Below, piece after piece: positions 1-11,049 of a stretch of DNA of 64,000 nt. Position numbers and translations under genes: made by a program. The number at the start of each line of letters is the position of its first letter. The first letter of the stretch is position 1. The stretch comes from Dillenia suffruticosa (Eukaryota; Streptophyta; Magnoliopsida; Dilleniales; Dilleniaceae): assembly GCA_033439265.1 (NCBI GenBank), contig JAVTVX010000019.1:1185501-1249500 (forward strand), in the 5' to 3' direction. The notes beneath the pieces are model-generated. The model saw nothing but the letters and a program-made list of their open reading frames with translations, made no database searches and was not told where the DNA came from.

Positions 1-393
1 TTGAAATATGCGCCAACAACCAAGTTTATCAATCAATGAACCACTGCTTATGCTTCCAATAAAAGCACCAGCTATAAATATGCTCACCACTAGTCCCTCA
101 AGAATTGGGTTTCCTTCAAAACCGAGCTCCCGTGCAACAGATACAATGGGGCCATTCATAACTCTAAGGTACAAGGTAAAAAAACAGTTACTACAAAACA
201 ATCACATCAAACTGAGTCAAAAAAGAAATAGATTCATAACAAGAGAAGAATTCACACTAGTTTTTATCTACATAAGTATAGTTTGAAGCTTAAATTTTTA
301 TCTATTTTACTTTTCTAGGGGGAGGGGGACAATAAAGTTTTTTGTATTTTACTCAAGGTCTCAAGTTCAATTCTCAGAAAAACCACTCCTTTA

Positions 394-424
<31 letters not shown>

Positions 425-540
425 CACAAGATTGTCCACACATTACTCACCTTGGACTCCCACGTGTTTAATGAGATGCTAAACATCAGGTGAACTCTTT
501 CTTTGCTTTTTTAGAGGGAAGGGGTCAAGCAAGCAAGAAT

Positions 541-611
<71 letters not shown>

Positions 612-739
612 TCACCCAATATGATGACCAAATAGGAAATTTGACATGGATGCTACCAACACATGAGGGGAAGCTGGTACCCATCCCAAGTCAAAATCTT
701 CCTCTTTTCTTTTTGTTAGTGTTGATACATTTTCAGAAT
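1..739 (-). CDS. Probable plastidic glucose transporter (MFS sugar porter), 5' part only
   Basis: Two coding exons join cleanly on the minus strand: 739-616 and 163-1 (gene continues beyond the left edge). The first starts after a CAG acceptor and ends GG before GTGAG; the second starts after TAG with A, completing a glycine codon. Exon 739-616 encodes a charged stretch, then GWVPASPHVLVASMSNFLFG (start of TM1); exon 163-1 encodes VMNGPIVSVARELGFEGN and a second membrane segment, EGLVVSIFIAGAFIGS. This matches plant plastidic glucose transporters of the sugar-porter family, thought to move glucose across the inner chloroplast envelope. The loop after TM2 reads DKLGCWR where many sugar porters have a D-x-x-G-R-R/K motif, so one usual arginine is replaced. 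The intron 164-615 carries two GA microsatellites. The family is clear from the exon sequences; the exact subfamily is inferred. The transit-peptide exon is treated separately. Confidence 0.85.
170..610. repeat. Two (GA)n microsatellites in the transporter intron
   Basis: GA/AG runs lie at about 397-424 and 544-609 (the second has over 30 dinucleotides). They fall in the intron between the two transporter exons, the longer one only a few bases past the exon-2 donor. Any peptide of alternating Arg-Glu read through them is an artefact of the repeat. Confidence 0.9.
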
Positions 740-784
740 CTGCAACAGTGAACACAGATTAAGATTTCTCATAGTTGCATCATG

Positions 785-960
785 GATAGCTTATTCGAGA
801 CATATGAACGCTTTGAATTTTACAGAAACTGGTGCAAGCAAAGGTCTTAGGATTTGGAGACATAGACTTCTGCTTCCCAAATTGGCACCATTTGCATGTA
901 GAGCCCAAAGTGAATAGAAATTTTTATCAAGTCCAGCACACACTATTTACAAACTCAGAT
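785..960 (-). other. Candidate first coding exon (transit peptide) of the glucose transporter
   Basis: On the minus strand one frame here reads ANGANLGSRSLCLQILRPL followed by LAPVSVKFKAF. It is basic, rich in Ser, Leu and Ala, and looks like a chloroplast transit peptide. A GT following ATA-T (near 796) would give the right phase to join the exon at 739, although its donor context (GTCTCG) is poor. No in-frame ATG exists before an upstream TAA stop. The true start may lie in another exon, or the reading frame may be damaged. An alternative ATG in another frame (about 903) gives only 16 codons. Confidence 0.4.
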
Positions 961-999
961 TCTAATCCAGTCCATGTAGTTCAGAAAACATGACATTTT

Positions 1000-2090
1000 C
1001 AACCCTAGAAGGGGGAGAGTGGAAGAAAATCTTATTCTAAGGCAGTTCAAGGTATTATTTTATTAGACAGGGTCCTTTCACAGTTTTTCTTTTTTACTTT
1101 TTTATTTAGCAAGAGAAAATAATACCATTTTTCAAGAAGAATAAAGATACAAGAGAAAAAAAGGACAATAAAAAAGGCACTACAAACAAAATTAACAGTT
1201 ATTAAGCATATAATATGCATTCGTTCTCCTCTGATGAATTTTTGCTGTGGCATTGCATCTAGCTTGTTTAAATATGCAGGAACTTAATGAGAAGAGGGAT
1301 GTAGCTAAAGTCCCTGGCTTGTGTATGGGACTTATGAGTGCAATATGTGATAAATTAGTGCAAAAATCTATTGACAGTTCTGGTAATATTCATCCATTCG
1401 ACAATTAGCAAATCCAAAATAAATCTTGATTCCTGTGTATTATTTTATTTTTTGATATATCCATTTTTTTTTATAAAAAATGAAAATTTCTTATCAAAAA
1501 AATTTAATGTGTTAAATGGTTTAAAAAATGAAAAATATTAATAATAAAAAATTTCTATTAAGAGATACTTAGTAGGGGACAATCAAACACTATACGGTGC
1601 ATTGAGGAAATTCCTAAAAAATAGGCTGTTTTTCTGAGAAGGGCATTCTGAGCTTTTTGTGCACCAGGTAAGCTTAAGTGATTGAACCTTTCAACTTCTA
1701 TTTTTTTTTTTTTTTTTTTAATTCGATCTCATTTGATTATTTCGATATAATTGCAGTGAAAGTTTTTTTTATCATATTAGAGTAATAAGAAAATACCCAG
1801 AAAACCCCTTGTCTACTTGAAGTCTTCATCCAAGTTTTAAGACTGAGATATCGTCACCACAAAACTCTAAACAAGAGGATTTGATCAAAGGATGACCTAT
1901 GGAAAAAGTTAAAAATTTATATTTCATTTTATTTATAATATTTTTTAATTAAAAGAATTTTCTATAAAAAATACAAAATATGAGTAATTTTAATTTTAAT
2001 TCTTTTCTATAATATGGCACGATGGATTACAGAAATCAGAAATTTAAGATCACTTTAGGAGGCAAAATAGATTTGCCTTTTCAGCACCAC
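1000..2090. other. AT-rich non-coding stretch
   Basis: AT-rich sequence with poly-T and poly-A tracts. I see no exon, RNA gene or recognisable element. If the GC-rich block at 2.1 kb is the first exon of the transporter, this would be its first intron. Confidence 0.5.
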
Positions 2091-2094
2091 TCCC

Positions 2095-2270
2095 GACTTG
2101 ACTGGCGACTTGAGTTTTACCTGAATTACCAGAATGTCGGCAAGGAAACACGCCCCGGTCCACCTCTCGTCGGCGCTTCTGCTACTACCGGCCCAACCGG
2201 TCTCCGTAATTTATGGAACCCCGCGTGATAAAATTTTAGAATTTCATTTCTCCAAAAAAAAAAAAAAAAA
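2095..2270 (-). promoter_or_regulatory. GC-rich island; possible distal promoter/5'UTR exon of the transporter gene
   Basis: A GC-rich block of about 130 bp stands out in very AT-rich flanks. It contains GGCCCA (2190-2195), a site-II-type plant promoter element. On the minus strand it ends in TTCAG before GTAAAAC (donor at 2120), a good 5' splice site. It could be a non-coding first exon of the transporter gene, 1.2 kb from the candidate coding exon. No convincing protein is encoded. This is inference without transcript evidence. Confidence 0.3.
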
Positions 2271-2309
2271 AAAAAAAAGGCCATAAACAGCACCGACAAG
2301 TTGAGTGGC

Positions 2310-4590
2310 TCCACTAGGCCAATTCTAGGGTTTTTTTTTTTTTTTTTTAATTCCTTCTCTATGTTTATTTTTTCTTTTATTCTTTAGTGGATTGTATTGG
2401 GTTAAAGAGGATTCATTAACAAAAATTGGATAAAATGATTCCGAACCTATTTTTTCTTTAAGTTAACTATTGGTTTCAAAAAATTTGATTAAATCAATTC
2501 AAATAGTTATAAGATCCAATATAGAGACCGATTCTATTAGCATTTACTTTTTTATTCCGAATATTTGAATTTGAGATTTTGATTAAACGAATTTATTATT
2601 TTATCATTAAATTCATATGAAGTTAATAAATTTACTTGTTAACGTTGGATTGCAATTTTCTCCTCACGTGTTTTGTTGATTTGAGTATACGTAAACTCTA
2701 AAAATTTCAAGTAAGGTTTCTTGAATTGATTTTAAAAGCCGAATGAATTTAGATTTCATAACCGTCTAAACCTATCAATTCAGATGATAGTTTAGTCTTT
2801 GGGTTCAAATAATTTTTATTTTTATTTTTTTTACTTTCATCGATCTTGTAACAGTGTAAATATGAAAAATATGTTTCAAAAGAATATGATTCCCATGTTG
2901 GACCCAAAAATGTTGATATTTGCGGGTGTTTAAGGAGCATAATGTGAGATATAAATGATAAAACATACTAACATCATTAAATTAAAGAATGCATGAAAAG
3001 AAAATTCTATTGTACTTAAAATAGAAAAAAAATCGCTGATGCATTGAAAATTTTATTTATTTATTTATTTTTTATACATAATGAGACTAGAACTCAAGTC
3101 TATTACATAATAGAGAGAATGTGTCACTTGAGCCAAATCTTAAGTCATAACAACAAGTTATGGATCTTCATTCAATTGCCCGCAAAAAGTTGTAGGATTG
3201 CCATCGATATTCTAAATTTGAAGAAACACAAGTTAACGATTGCTTAATAATTTGATTAGTTACCTATTTTTTTTTTTATAAATTATCGATATTCGATAAT
3301 TATTTTAAATCTGATTAAATTAAATTCGAATTGAATTAAACTTTTAAGAAATAAAACTCTCGTGATAACTGTTTTTTTCATATACAAGATTTGAAACTGA
3401 AATTTTAATTGAAGAAAACCAGTGCCGCCAACTAAAGTGTTAATTGCTTAATATAATAAAACAAAAATTTTAAGGAAAAAAAACATAAAATTTATTAGAA
3501 AAGGGCCCAAAAGTTGTCATTTGGGAGACAAAATTCTTTTGCTTTAGGAGACAATATTATTTGTCTTTGAATCAATCAATTAATTATCTACATAATTGTT
3601 TTTGCTTTTTTGAGAGATTGACATTATGATTATGGTATAATTTCTCCTTTAATACACAAGATCTAAGTCATGAAACATATAATTATGATTATCGATACTG
3701 TTAGGTATATTTTAGATTATCAATTAATCTCAATTCATCTAAAACCTAATTATCATGTTATTATTTGGTGGGTTTTCGAAGCACGGTTTATTTCCTTTTA
3801 ACATTTAAAAAGAACCGGAATAATTCAGAGTCGATTATCATTTGAAATTTAATTAGGAACTTTCAATATATCATTAAAGATTTTCAAATTACATTTTAAT
3901 AAATGAGGATTTTTTTAAATATCAATAAACCAATAATAAATATAACAGTAATGATTTTAGTAAATTCACCCACTTAAGGGGCTATTACAAAATTTTAGTT
4001 TTTTTTTTTGGTGAGAATAGTTAAATTTATATTTTTATATTATTTATAAATGTTGTGAATTTTATGTAAACTCCTTACATGCTAAGTGGTATTTGAAAAT
4101 TTTCGATTTGTTTTAATTTAATATAATATTTATGATTTCAGCGAAGATTATTTTTTTTAATAAAAAATATCAAATGTTACATGTAGAACTCATATTTGCC
4201 TAGACAATTTTTTATACTAAAAAATTTATTTAATTTTAATTAAATTTATTTTTAATATTTCTAAGTAGCACTGCGTAGGACACCAAAATCATTTACAAAA
4301 CTACTACAACAAGAAGGATATATAAATAAGTATGTATATATTTTATGGCATTATATTAAAAATAAATTCTCGTTGATTTAGTGACAGAATATTATATTTT
4401 CTTGATTAATATTTTGAAATATATTAATCAGATTTTTAGATACAGATAATTAATTAAAAAAGTTGAGTTTAGACAAAAATAGTTAATATTTTTCAAAAAA
4501 TTAATTAATTCTAGCCGTCGATCACGACAGATCTCTCTCTCTTTCTCTGTCTAGTGTACGTGTCAGAGAAAAGTGTCAGCTACACAACAT
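2310..4590. other. Intergenic AT-rich DNA upstream of the GH9 gene
   Basis: Apart from the SINE copy at 3050-3140 I see no gene. Sequence is dominated by A/T runs; short frames here are chance. Confidence 0.5.
3050..3140 (-). mobile_element. Small tRNA-like SINE, copy 1
   Basis: Read on the minus strand: GGCTCAAGTGACACATTC (A-box-like), then GACTTGAGTTCTAGTCTC (B-box-like), ATTATGTAT and an A-rich (AAAT)n tail. It aligns along its whole length with the plus-strand copy at 7079, including the spacing between boxes and the ATTATGTA end. Target-site duplications are not evident, so it is probably older than the other copies. Confidence 0.55.
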
Positions 4591-4595
4591 GTGAG

Positions 4596-4603
4596 TATAA
4601 AAA
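4596..4603 (+). promoter_or_regulatory. Candidate TATA box of the GH9 gene
   Basis: TATAAAAA about 375 bp upstream of the start codon. It would imply a 5'UTR of roughly 345 nt containing the GA repeat at 4876-4911. The position is plausible but untested. Confidence 0.3.
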
Positions 4604-4874
4604 GTTAGTTGGGGTAATAACGGCAATTACCTAATTTAAAAAAAAAAAAAACAAGAAAAAACCTGAAGTGAAGACCAACGATAAATTTCCCAAAATTTGT
4701 GTCGTATTCCATATTTAGCTAAAATGCAATTTTTGATATTTGCGAGATTTGTGCTGAGATTGCGCCTTTTAGAGAGGGGGGATTCTACTTCTTATGTGAG
4801 GGGCACATGCGTTTTCGAGCCCTACAACTCCTGATAGTTTCGAACTTCAAAAGTTCTCCTAGTCCCTCCCACTC

Positions 4875-4875
<1 letters not shown>

Positions 4876-4911
<36 letters not shown>
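4876..4911. repeat. (GA)18 microsatellite in the GH9 5' leader
   Basis: Perfect GA repeat 65 bp upstream of the GH9 ATG. GA repeats in plant leaders can bind BPC/GAGA-type factors; here that role is inference only. Confidence 0.85.
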
Positions 4912-4912
<1 letters not shown>

Positions 4913-4975
4913 ATTTTCTCTCCTCCCCTTCACTCTAAAAGCTTTTGTAGGAGAGAGAGAGAAGGAAAAAGGAAA

Positions 4976-7900
4976 ATGGAGACAAGGAAGAAGAAGCGAC
5001 GGCAAAATGAAGACAGATTTATACATCAATGGTTTTTAATAATCTCAATCTTGTTCACCATTTTCACCCCAACAGCAACTCAGGCTCTTAACTTCAACTA
5101 TGGAGAAGCTCTCTCAAAGAGTCTTCTCTATTTTGAGTCCCAACGCTCTGGTCGCTTACCTTACAATCAAAGGGTCACTTGGCGTGACCACTCTGGCCTC
5201 ACTGATGGCCTGGAACAAGGGGTAGGCACCCGTAATTCTCTTAACCAGTGGTTCAAGATACACATAATGTAGTACCTTAATCTACCCTCTCATTTTGGGC
5301 AGGTGGACTTAGTGGGGGGATATTATGATGCAGGGGACCATGTGAAATTTGGGCTGCCGATGGCTTTCACTGTGACAATGCTTTCATGGGGTGTGATTGA
5401 ATATGGCGAAGAAATCTCCGGCGCCGGAGAATTTGATCATGCTCTTGAAGCCATTAAGTGGGGCACAGATTACTTCATTAAGGCACATACAAGCCCAAAT
5501 GTTCTGTGGGCGGAGGTAATGTACACGAGTTTTGATAGACTGCATTGTTTCTATATTTTGATTGAGATGGGAATTTGAATTTGGTGGGGGTACTTAGGTG
5601 GGAGATGGTGATACAGACCATTATTGTTGGCAAAGGCCAGAGGACATGACAACTTCCAGGCAAGCTTATAAGATTGATGAGAACAACCCCGGGTCGGATC
5701 TTGCCGGAGAGACGGCGGCAGCCATGGCGGCGGCGTCGATTGTTTTTCGGAAAATAAATCCACATTATTCACATTTGCTTTTGTACCATGCCCAACAGGT
5801 AAATCAAAAAACATTATTAATGCCCAACAGCTTATAAGATTTATAAAAACTTTATGTTGCATATCAAAATTTAATTTAATTTTTGAAGGTAGTGAAGTTG
5901 GTAATGTTAATGGATTTAAATTGGTGGGAGTTGTGAACTAATTAAGTAATAACTTAAGGTATTTTGGTTGTGTTGTGGGTGTAGTTGTTTGAGTTTGGTG
6001 ACAAATATAGAGGGAAGTATGATGGAAGTGTTGGAGTGGTGAAGAACTACTATGCATCAGTGAGTGGGTACAAGGATGAGTTGTTGTGGGCAGCTTTGTG
6101 GCTCTACAAGGCCACCGACAGGGATGAGTATTTGAAGTATGTTATTAACAAGGCTCATTGCTTTGGTGGCATTGGTTGGTCCATCACCGAGTTTAGCTGG
6201 GATGTTAAGTATGCTGGTCTCCAAATCCTTGCCTCTAAGGTACCTCTCTGTCTCTGTCTCTCTCTCTCCCCCCCCCCCCCCTTCTCTCTCTCTATAAAAG
6301 AAAATTGTCAATTTCATATGCTCTTACTCAAATATCCCATAAAAACTACAAGATTATCTAAGAATAAATTAATAATTTAACAAATGGAAAAAAGTTTGAT
6401 ATGTGTGAGAGCACAAAATCATGTGGGATGATGTTTGGCATGTCAGGATCACACTGGAGGAGGTGGGGCTGAGGCTAAAGTGGTGCCATTTGTTGCATAA
6501 TTTGTGTTGGGGGGGGGGGGGGTAGTATCTCTTAATATCTAAGTCCATTTTTTTGCAATCTTTCTTAAACCTATGCCATCACAAAATTAGGGGGGTTAGG
6601 GTACTTTGTAGTGCCTATAATTAGAAAAAGCAACAGAATAATTAAATAGTTAGCAAAGACACTATTTTACGATGATATGTAAGCAAGCATATTCGAATTA
6701 AGGAAAAGAAGATGAAAGTGGAAAGACTTTATCGCTTGAGCTGTTCCTGAGGGACAACAAAGACACTATATGGTACTTATAGGAACCAATAACAAACATA
6801 AAGAGAGTTTTATCCTTTAAAAATTCAACACAATTTAAACAAATTTAGTTACATTTAACGTGATTATCGAATATCGATATTTTTTAAATAAATAAATAAA
6901 TAAAATAACAAATTTATATTTGAAGACAAAATATAATATACAGATAGAACATGAGTTATAAAAAAATAATATCTCAGAGTTTTCAAAATTGTACATGATT
7001 ATATATATATTTGCTTCATTTTATTCCTGGCTGATGTTTTTAACCCTCACAAAAGCATTATGAAAACATTCTCGGGGCCAATGAGTTTTGCCTCAAGTGA
7101 TACCTTCCCTTTCCCATGTAATAAAGTCGAGTTTAAGTCCAATTATGTAAAAAAAAAAAAAAAAAAAAAAAACATTCTCGGGCCTATGAATAATTGTATC
7201 CTTTTCCCACTAAATCTTATCAGAGGAAAGATGTCGTATTTTGGGTCCCATGGAAATCGGATCCGTCCCCCCGTTGCCCGTCTTCTCTTTTTTCAAATTC
7301 CTTTCTCTACCCTTTTTACTCCTTCAAATCTCACTATTTTTAGTAATTAATAAATAAATGACAAAAATTTTAAATTAAAAAAATGTATTACATAGTTCGA
7401 AAGATTATTTTAAATAAATAATCCAAATTTATTTTTAATATCATTCCATAATTAAATTTTTTATCAATATTAATATCTATAAAAATAGTAAAAAATTTAT
7501 AATTTCACCAAGGATTCATATAATTTATTTTTTATTTTTTGGTTACAAGGATTCATACAAACTGATATCTAAAATTATATTTTGATTAATTCAACTCGAT
7601 ATATTATTTGACTCTCTATAAAGGAAGCTTTTTCAATATAATTTTTTCTATTATCAAAATTTAAATCTAAATTTTAATCGAGCGATATAACGTATTTTTC
7701 ATTAGACCATTTATCCGTTCCCGAGTAAATAATACAATCAATTTCATTTTAGTGCGCGCTTGTGCACATCATCTCTCTTCTATATTCTTTCATTTTTTTT
7801 TAGTTATTATAACATTGTTCAAGATAGAGGGGCTTAGGTTTTGGGAGTACAATCTTTTTTAAAGAACCCCAACGGTTTGCCGCGGCATATGGTACAAATA

Positions 7901-8747
7901 ATGACATAAAAGGAGGGTCTAGACCCATCAATTCAACTGGGTGATTGACCTCTCTCTTGAAATATCCAATCTTGAATTATCTGCCACAAACAGCATCTGA
8001 TTTTTGATCTTCCCATTTCTAGGTATAGGATTTATTAAACTTTTGAATCAAAATGATTCTTTTTCTTTCTTCTCTACGCAGTTACTCTTGGAAGAAAGAC
8101 ACAAGGTGCACACTCACATACTTGAACAATACCGATCCAAGGCTGAGTATTACCTATGTTCTTGCCTTAACAAGAACAACGGCAGCAATGTGGAGCGAAC
8201 GCCGGGTGGATTGTTGTACATTCGACAATGGAACAACATGCAGTATGTCTCAACTGCAGCATTTCTTCTTATGGTCTACTCTGATTTCCTTAGAAGTTCA
8301 AATAAAAAGCTTAGTTGCCAAGGAGGGTGGTTCATTGACTCTCAAGAAATTTTTGATTCGGCTAAGAATCAAGTGGACTACATATTGGGCTCAAATCCAA
8401 TGAACATGAGCTACTTAGTAGGCTTTGGGCTCAAATACCCCACTAGGGTTCATCATAGGGGTGCATCAATTGTGTCATATAAAGAGAATAAAGGGTTCAT
8501 AGGGTGCACCCAAGGGTACGATAATTGGTACGTTCGATGGGGTCCGAACCCTAATGTTATAGTCGGAGCACTAGTCGGAGGTCCGGACTGTCAAGATAAT
8601 TTTGATGATGAAAGAGGGAATTATGTGCAGACTGAAGCTTGCACTTATAATACAGCACCATTAGTTGGAGTTTTTGCTAAGCTTAACAATTGGGAGAATA
8701 AGAAGCTCTACTCATTCAAAGGTGAACAATTAATGTCTTCTTATTGA
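4976..8747 (+). CDS. Endo-beta-1,4-glucanase, GH9 class B (Arabidopsis endoglucanase 10/GH9B7-like)
   Basis: Hydrolyses internal beta-1,4-glucan bonds in cell-wall glucans; secreted. Five exons, all phase 0: 4976-5221, 5303-5515, 5598-5798, 5985-6239 and 8082-8747, giving 526 residues, close to the usual 490-525 of the class. Introns have GT and AG ends. Residues 1-37 form a basic N-terminus and a hydrophobic signal segment ending TQA. The GH9 catalytic module fills the rest: [10 protein letters not shown] (Asp91 and Asp94, the catalytic base region), [34 protein letters not shown] (His429), [15 protein letters not shown] and NYVQTEA, whose Glu near 490 is the expected acid. There is no C-terminal carbohydrate-binding module and no C-terminal extension, which places it in class B. 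Wording around [20 protein letters not shown] and GCTQGYDNW is closest to Arabidopsis endoglucanase 10. Intron 4 is unusually long (1,842 bp) and carries a SINE. Expected to be active. Confidence 0.93.
7065..7184 (+). mobile_element. Small tRNA-like SINE with target-site duplication, copy 2
   Basis: Body 7079-7148: TGCCTCAAGTGATACC (A-box-like), GAGTTTAAGTCC (B-box-like), then ATTATGTA and a run of about 22 A to 7170. It is flanked by AACATTCTCGGG at 7065 and again at 7171, a target-site duplication of about 14 bp. It sits inside GH9 intron 4. It is shorter than typical plant SINEs but has their layout: two promoter-like boxes, an A tail and a duplication. Confidence 0.75.
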
Positions 8748-8749
8748 AT

Positions 8750-10880
8750 ATATACATGGTTACAAAGTAACCAATATAGAGTACTGTGATCATCTGTGGT
8801 TGCTCTTTTCCATGGCCGAGCTAGGTAGGGTATTTTTGCCGAAATGGTGCCTTGATCTTTGATTTCTATTGCGTCAAAGTATAAATATAAAATGCGTATA
8901 TTAATTTTCAATGTAAGTTTTGATGTTTCTGTAAAATATTCAATCATATAAATACAATTTGAATACATCTTGTGATATAGTTTTAGCCTTTCAAGTTACA
9001 TTTTGATATTGTTCTTTTGCTTCAGTACCTCAAGTTACGTACACCGGCACTTTTAAAATTTTTAATAATATTTGTAAAACTTTAGTGATATTTGATGAAA
9101 TATCGATAGACATGTTAGGGAGGGTCTAAGCTACCTGCGTTATTACTAACACGCACCAAGTAATGACCCTGGAGAAGTTTAAAGACTTGTGGGGTGATGC
9201 CTGCCATATGTATTTGGGTCAAATTGTTGATTGTTCTCCGCTCCAACTAGGCCTTTACTTCTCTTGCGTCACAAAAATTCTTCACGAGAAACCAACTACT
9301 AAAATAAATGTACGTGTTAAAACAATGGACGGTTGATTTAATGAAAAAAATGTTAGATCTTTTAATAAAAAACTCAAATTCAAATCTAAAAAATGAAAAA
9401 AAAAACTAAGTTAAAAAAGTTTTTCACAATAAAAGGTCCAATCAAAGCGCAACTCAAACTCAAACTAAATTAATCGAAATATAATTTTGAATATCAGTTG
9501 ATCAAACGAGAGAGAGAGAGATCATTATCTTCCTGTATCCGCAGAAATTGATAACTAGAGTCCAAAATCAGTATTCAAATCCGTTTAGGACAGTGCAAAA
9601 AAGTGAAAGAGGAAGATTGTAACCTTTTTAAGTATTCTTACCTCATTTAGTACTCAATGCTTTGCTGACCTGGCAAGTGAATATAAAATCACATAATTGT
9701 ATTCCAAATTTGTAATAGCTTAGAGCAACAAAGGTTGTGGTTACACATGCTTGTTATTTGGCAACCTAGGAGATGAATATCACCGAACCTTCAAAGCAAG
9801 CTAGAAATGCAATTGTTGACAAAATTCATATCACACTTAATAATAGGGAAAACATCTTATGCAGAAAGAAAGATCACCAAATCTAAATGTTGTTGATTCC
9901 ATGCAAAGCAACCAAAAGAGGGTAAAAACAAAAAAGATAAAAGAAAAAGAAAACCCATTGTAATCCAATGTTATTTCCCAACACATAGACAAAGGATATC
10001 AAATCACAAACAACATTCTCAAAAATTTTATTAGTATTTTTAAAAATTTCAGTGATATATCTAAAACTTTTAGTAATATTTATAAAATTTTTCGTATATT
10101 TTAATAAATATTGCTATTTTTTAGATTAGGGGGGGGGGTTTGGCTTCACTCCTTATCAAATCCAACAGTGCTTTTTTTTTTTTTTTGGTGCAGACAGTAC
10201 TTTTCTATATACACCTCTATTCGAACACTAATCAAATCAAACACAACTCAAATTATACCAAAAATCACATATTCAGTTGCATTGAAGCAATTAGTCCAAG
10301 AAACATGGGGCCTTATTTGAAAAGAAGGGGAGTCCACAAAAAGGGGAAACAAGGCCATATGTGATCCCAAATTAAAGGAACTCACAGGTCACCAAGTGAT
10401 TAGGATTAGTGGCTGTGAAAGGCTTATCAACCTTCAAAGTAAATAAGGTTTCTTGGAATATTTGTTTGTCAAGAACCTAAAATTTAAGTACTCCATCATA
10501 ACTTTATTACGTGCTTAAAAAAGTTTATTGTGCTATGTACTAAGATGTAAGCTACGGGTGCTTAAAAGTGAAGGAAAAACATGTTATCCATTTTTTTTTG
10601 GGTGTGGGGGGTGGGAAGTGTGTGTCCAGATTTAAAGAAGTCCGTTAGTTCAGAGTTTGGCTGTGAGCACCTAGACCACAAGATGATGAGTCCAAAATGT
10701 TTCAAATGTATACTCTCTTAAAAGGACACAAAGTTACTCTTTGCCACTTGAAGGTATGAAGACCATGAATGCTACTAGAGGCCAACCCAACCGATAACCA
10801 TCTACCCTCAATCATGCTCTCCTTCACCCTTTAAAACAATCATTCATAGACATCACCATTACCATTAGAATCTCAACCTC
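8750..10880. other. GH9 downstream region and intergenic DNA
   Basis: The first 250 bp are probably GH9 3'UTR. The remainder holds AT-rich sequence, G-runs (about 10131 and 10600) and no gene that I can support. Confidence 0.5.
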
Positions 10881-10881
10881 C

Positions 10882-10884
<3 letters not shown>

Positions 10885-10920
<36 letters not shown>

Positions 10921-10940
10921 CCTCCCTCCCTCCCTCCCTC
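10885..10940. repeat. (CT)n and (CCCT)n compound microsatellite
   Basis: About 16 CT units to 10917, followed by about six CCCT units. It lies about 110 bp upstream of the NPF pseudogene and may have been part of its 5' leader. Confidence 0.85.
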
Positions 10941-11049
10941 TCCCTCCAATCCAAGACACCAAGACACCGTGGTATCTACTTCTCTAAAAAGATGCATTAC
11001 TTTGTCATTGAGCATTATTTGAGATGGTTTAAAATTCCTCTTCACTTGC

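Noticed and set aside
539..751. 70-residue frame of alternating Arg-Glu
   Set aside because: It is the GA microsatellite read in frame and lies over the splice donor of a minus-strand transporter exon.
2022..2228. Plus-strand 68-residue open frame with a Pro/Gly-rich end
   Set aside because: It overlaps a GC-rich promoter-like island; no homology recognised and no splice or start context.
2126..2314. Minus-strand frame rich in Phe
   Set aside because: Poly-A/poly-T tract read as poly-Phe.
5478..5862. Minus-strand frames opposite GH9 exons 2-3
   Set aside because: Shadows of the well-supported GH9 exons on the other strand.
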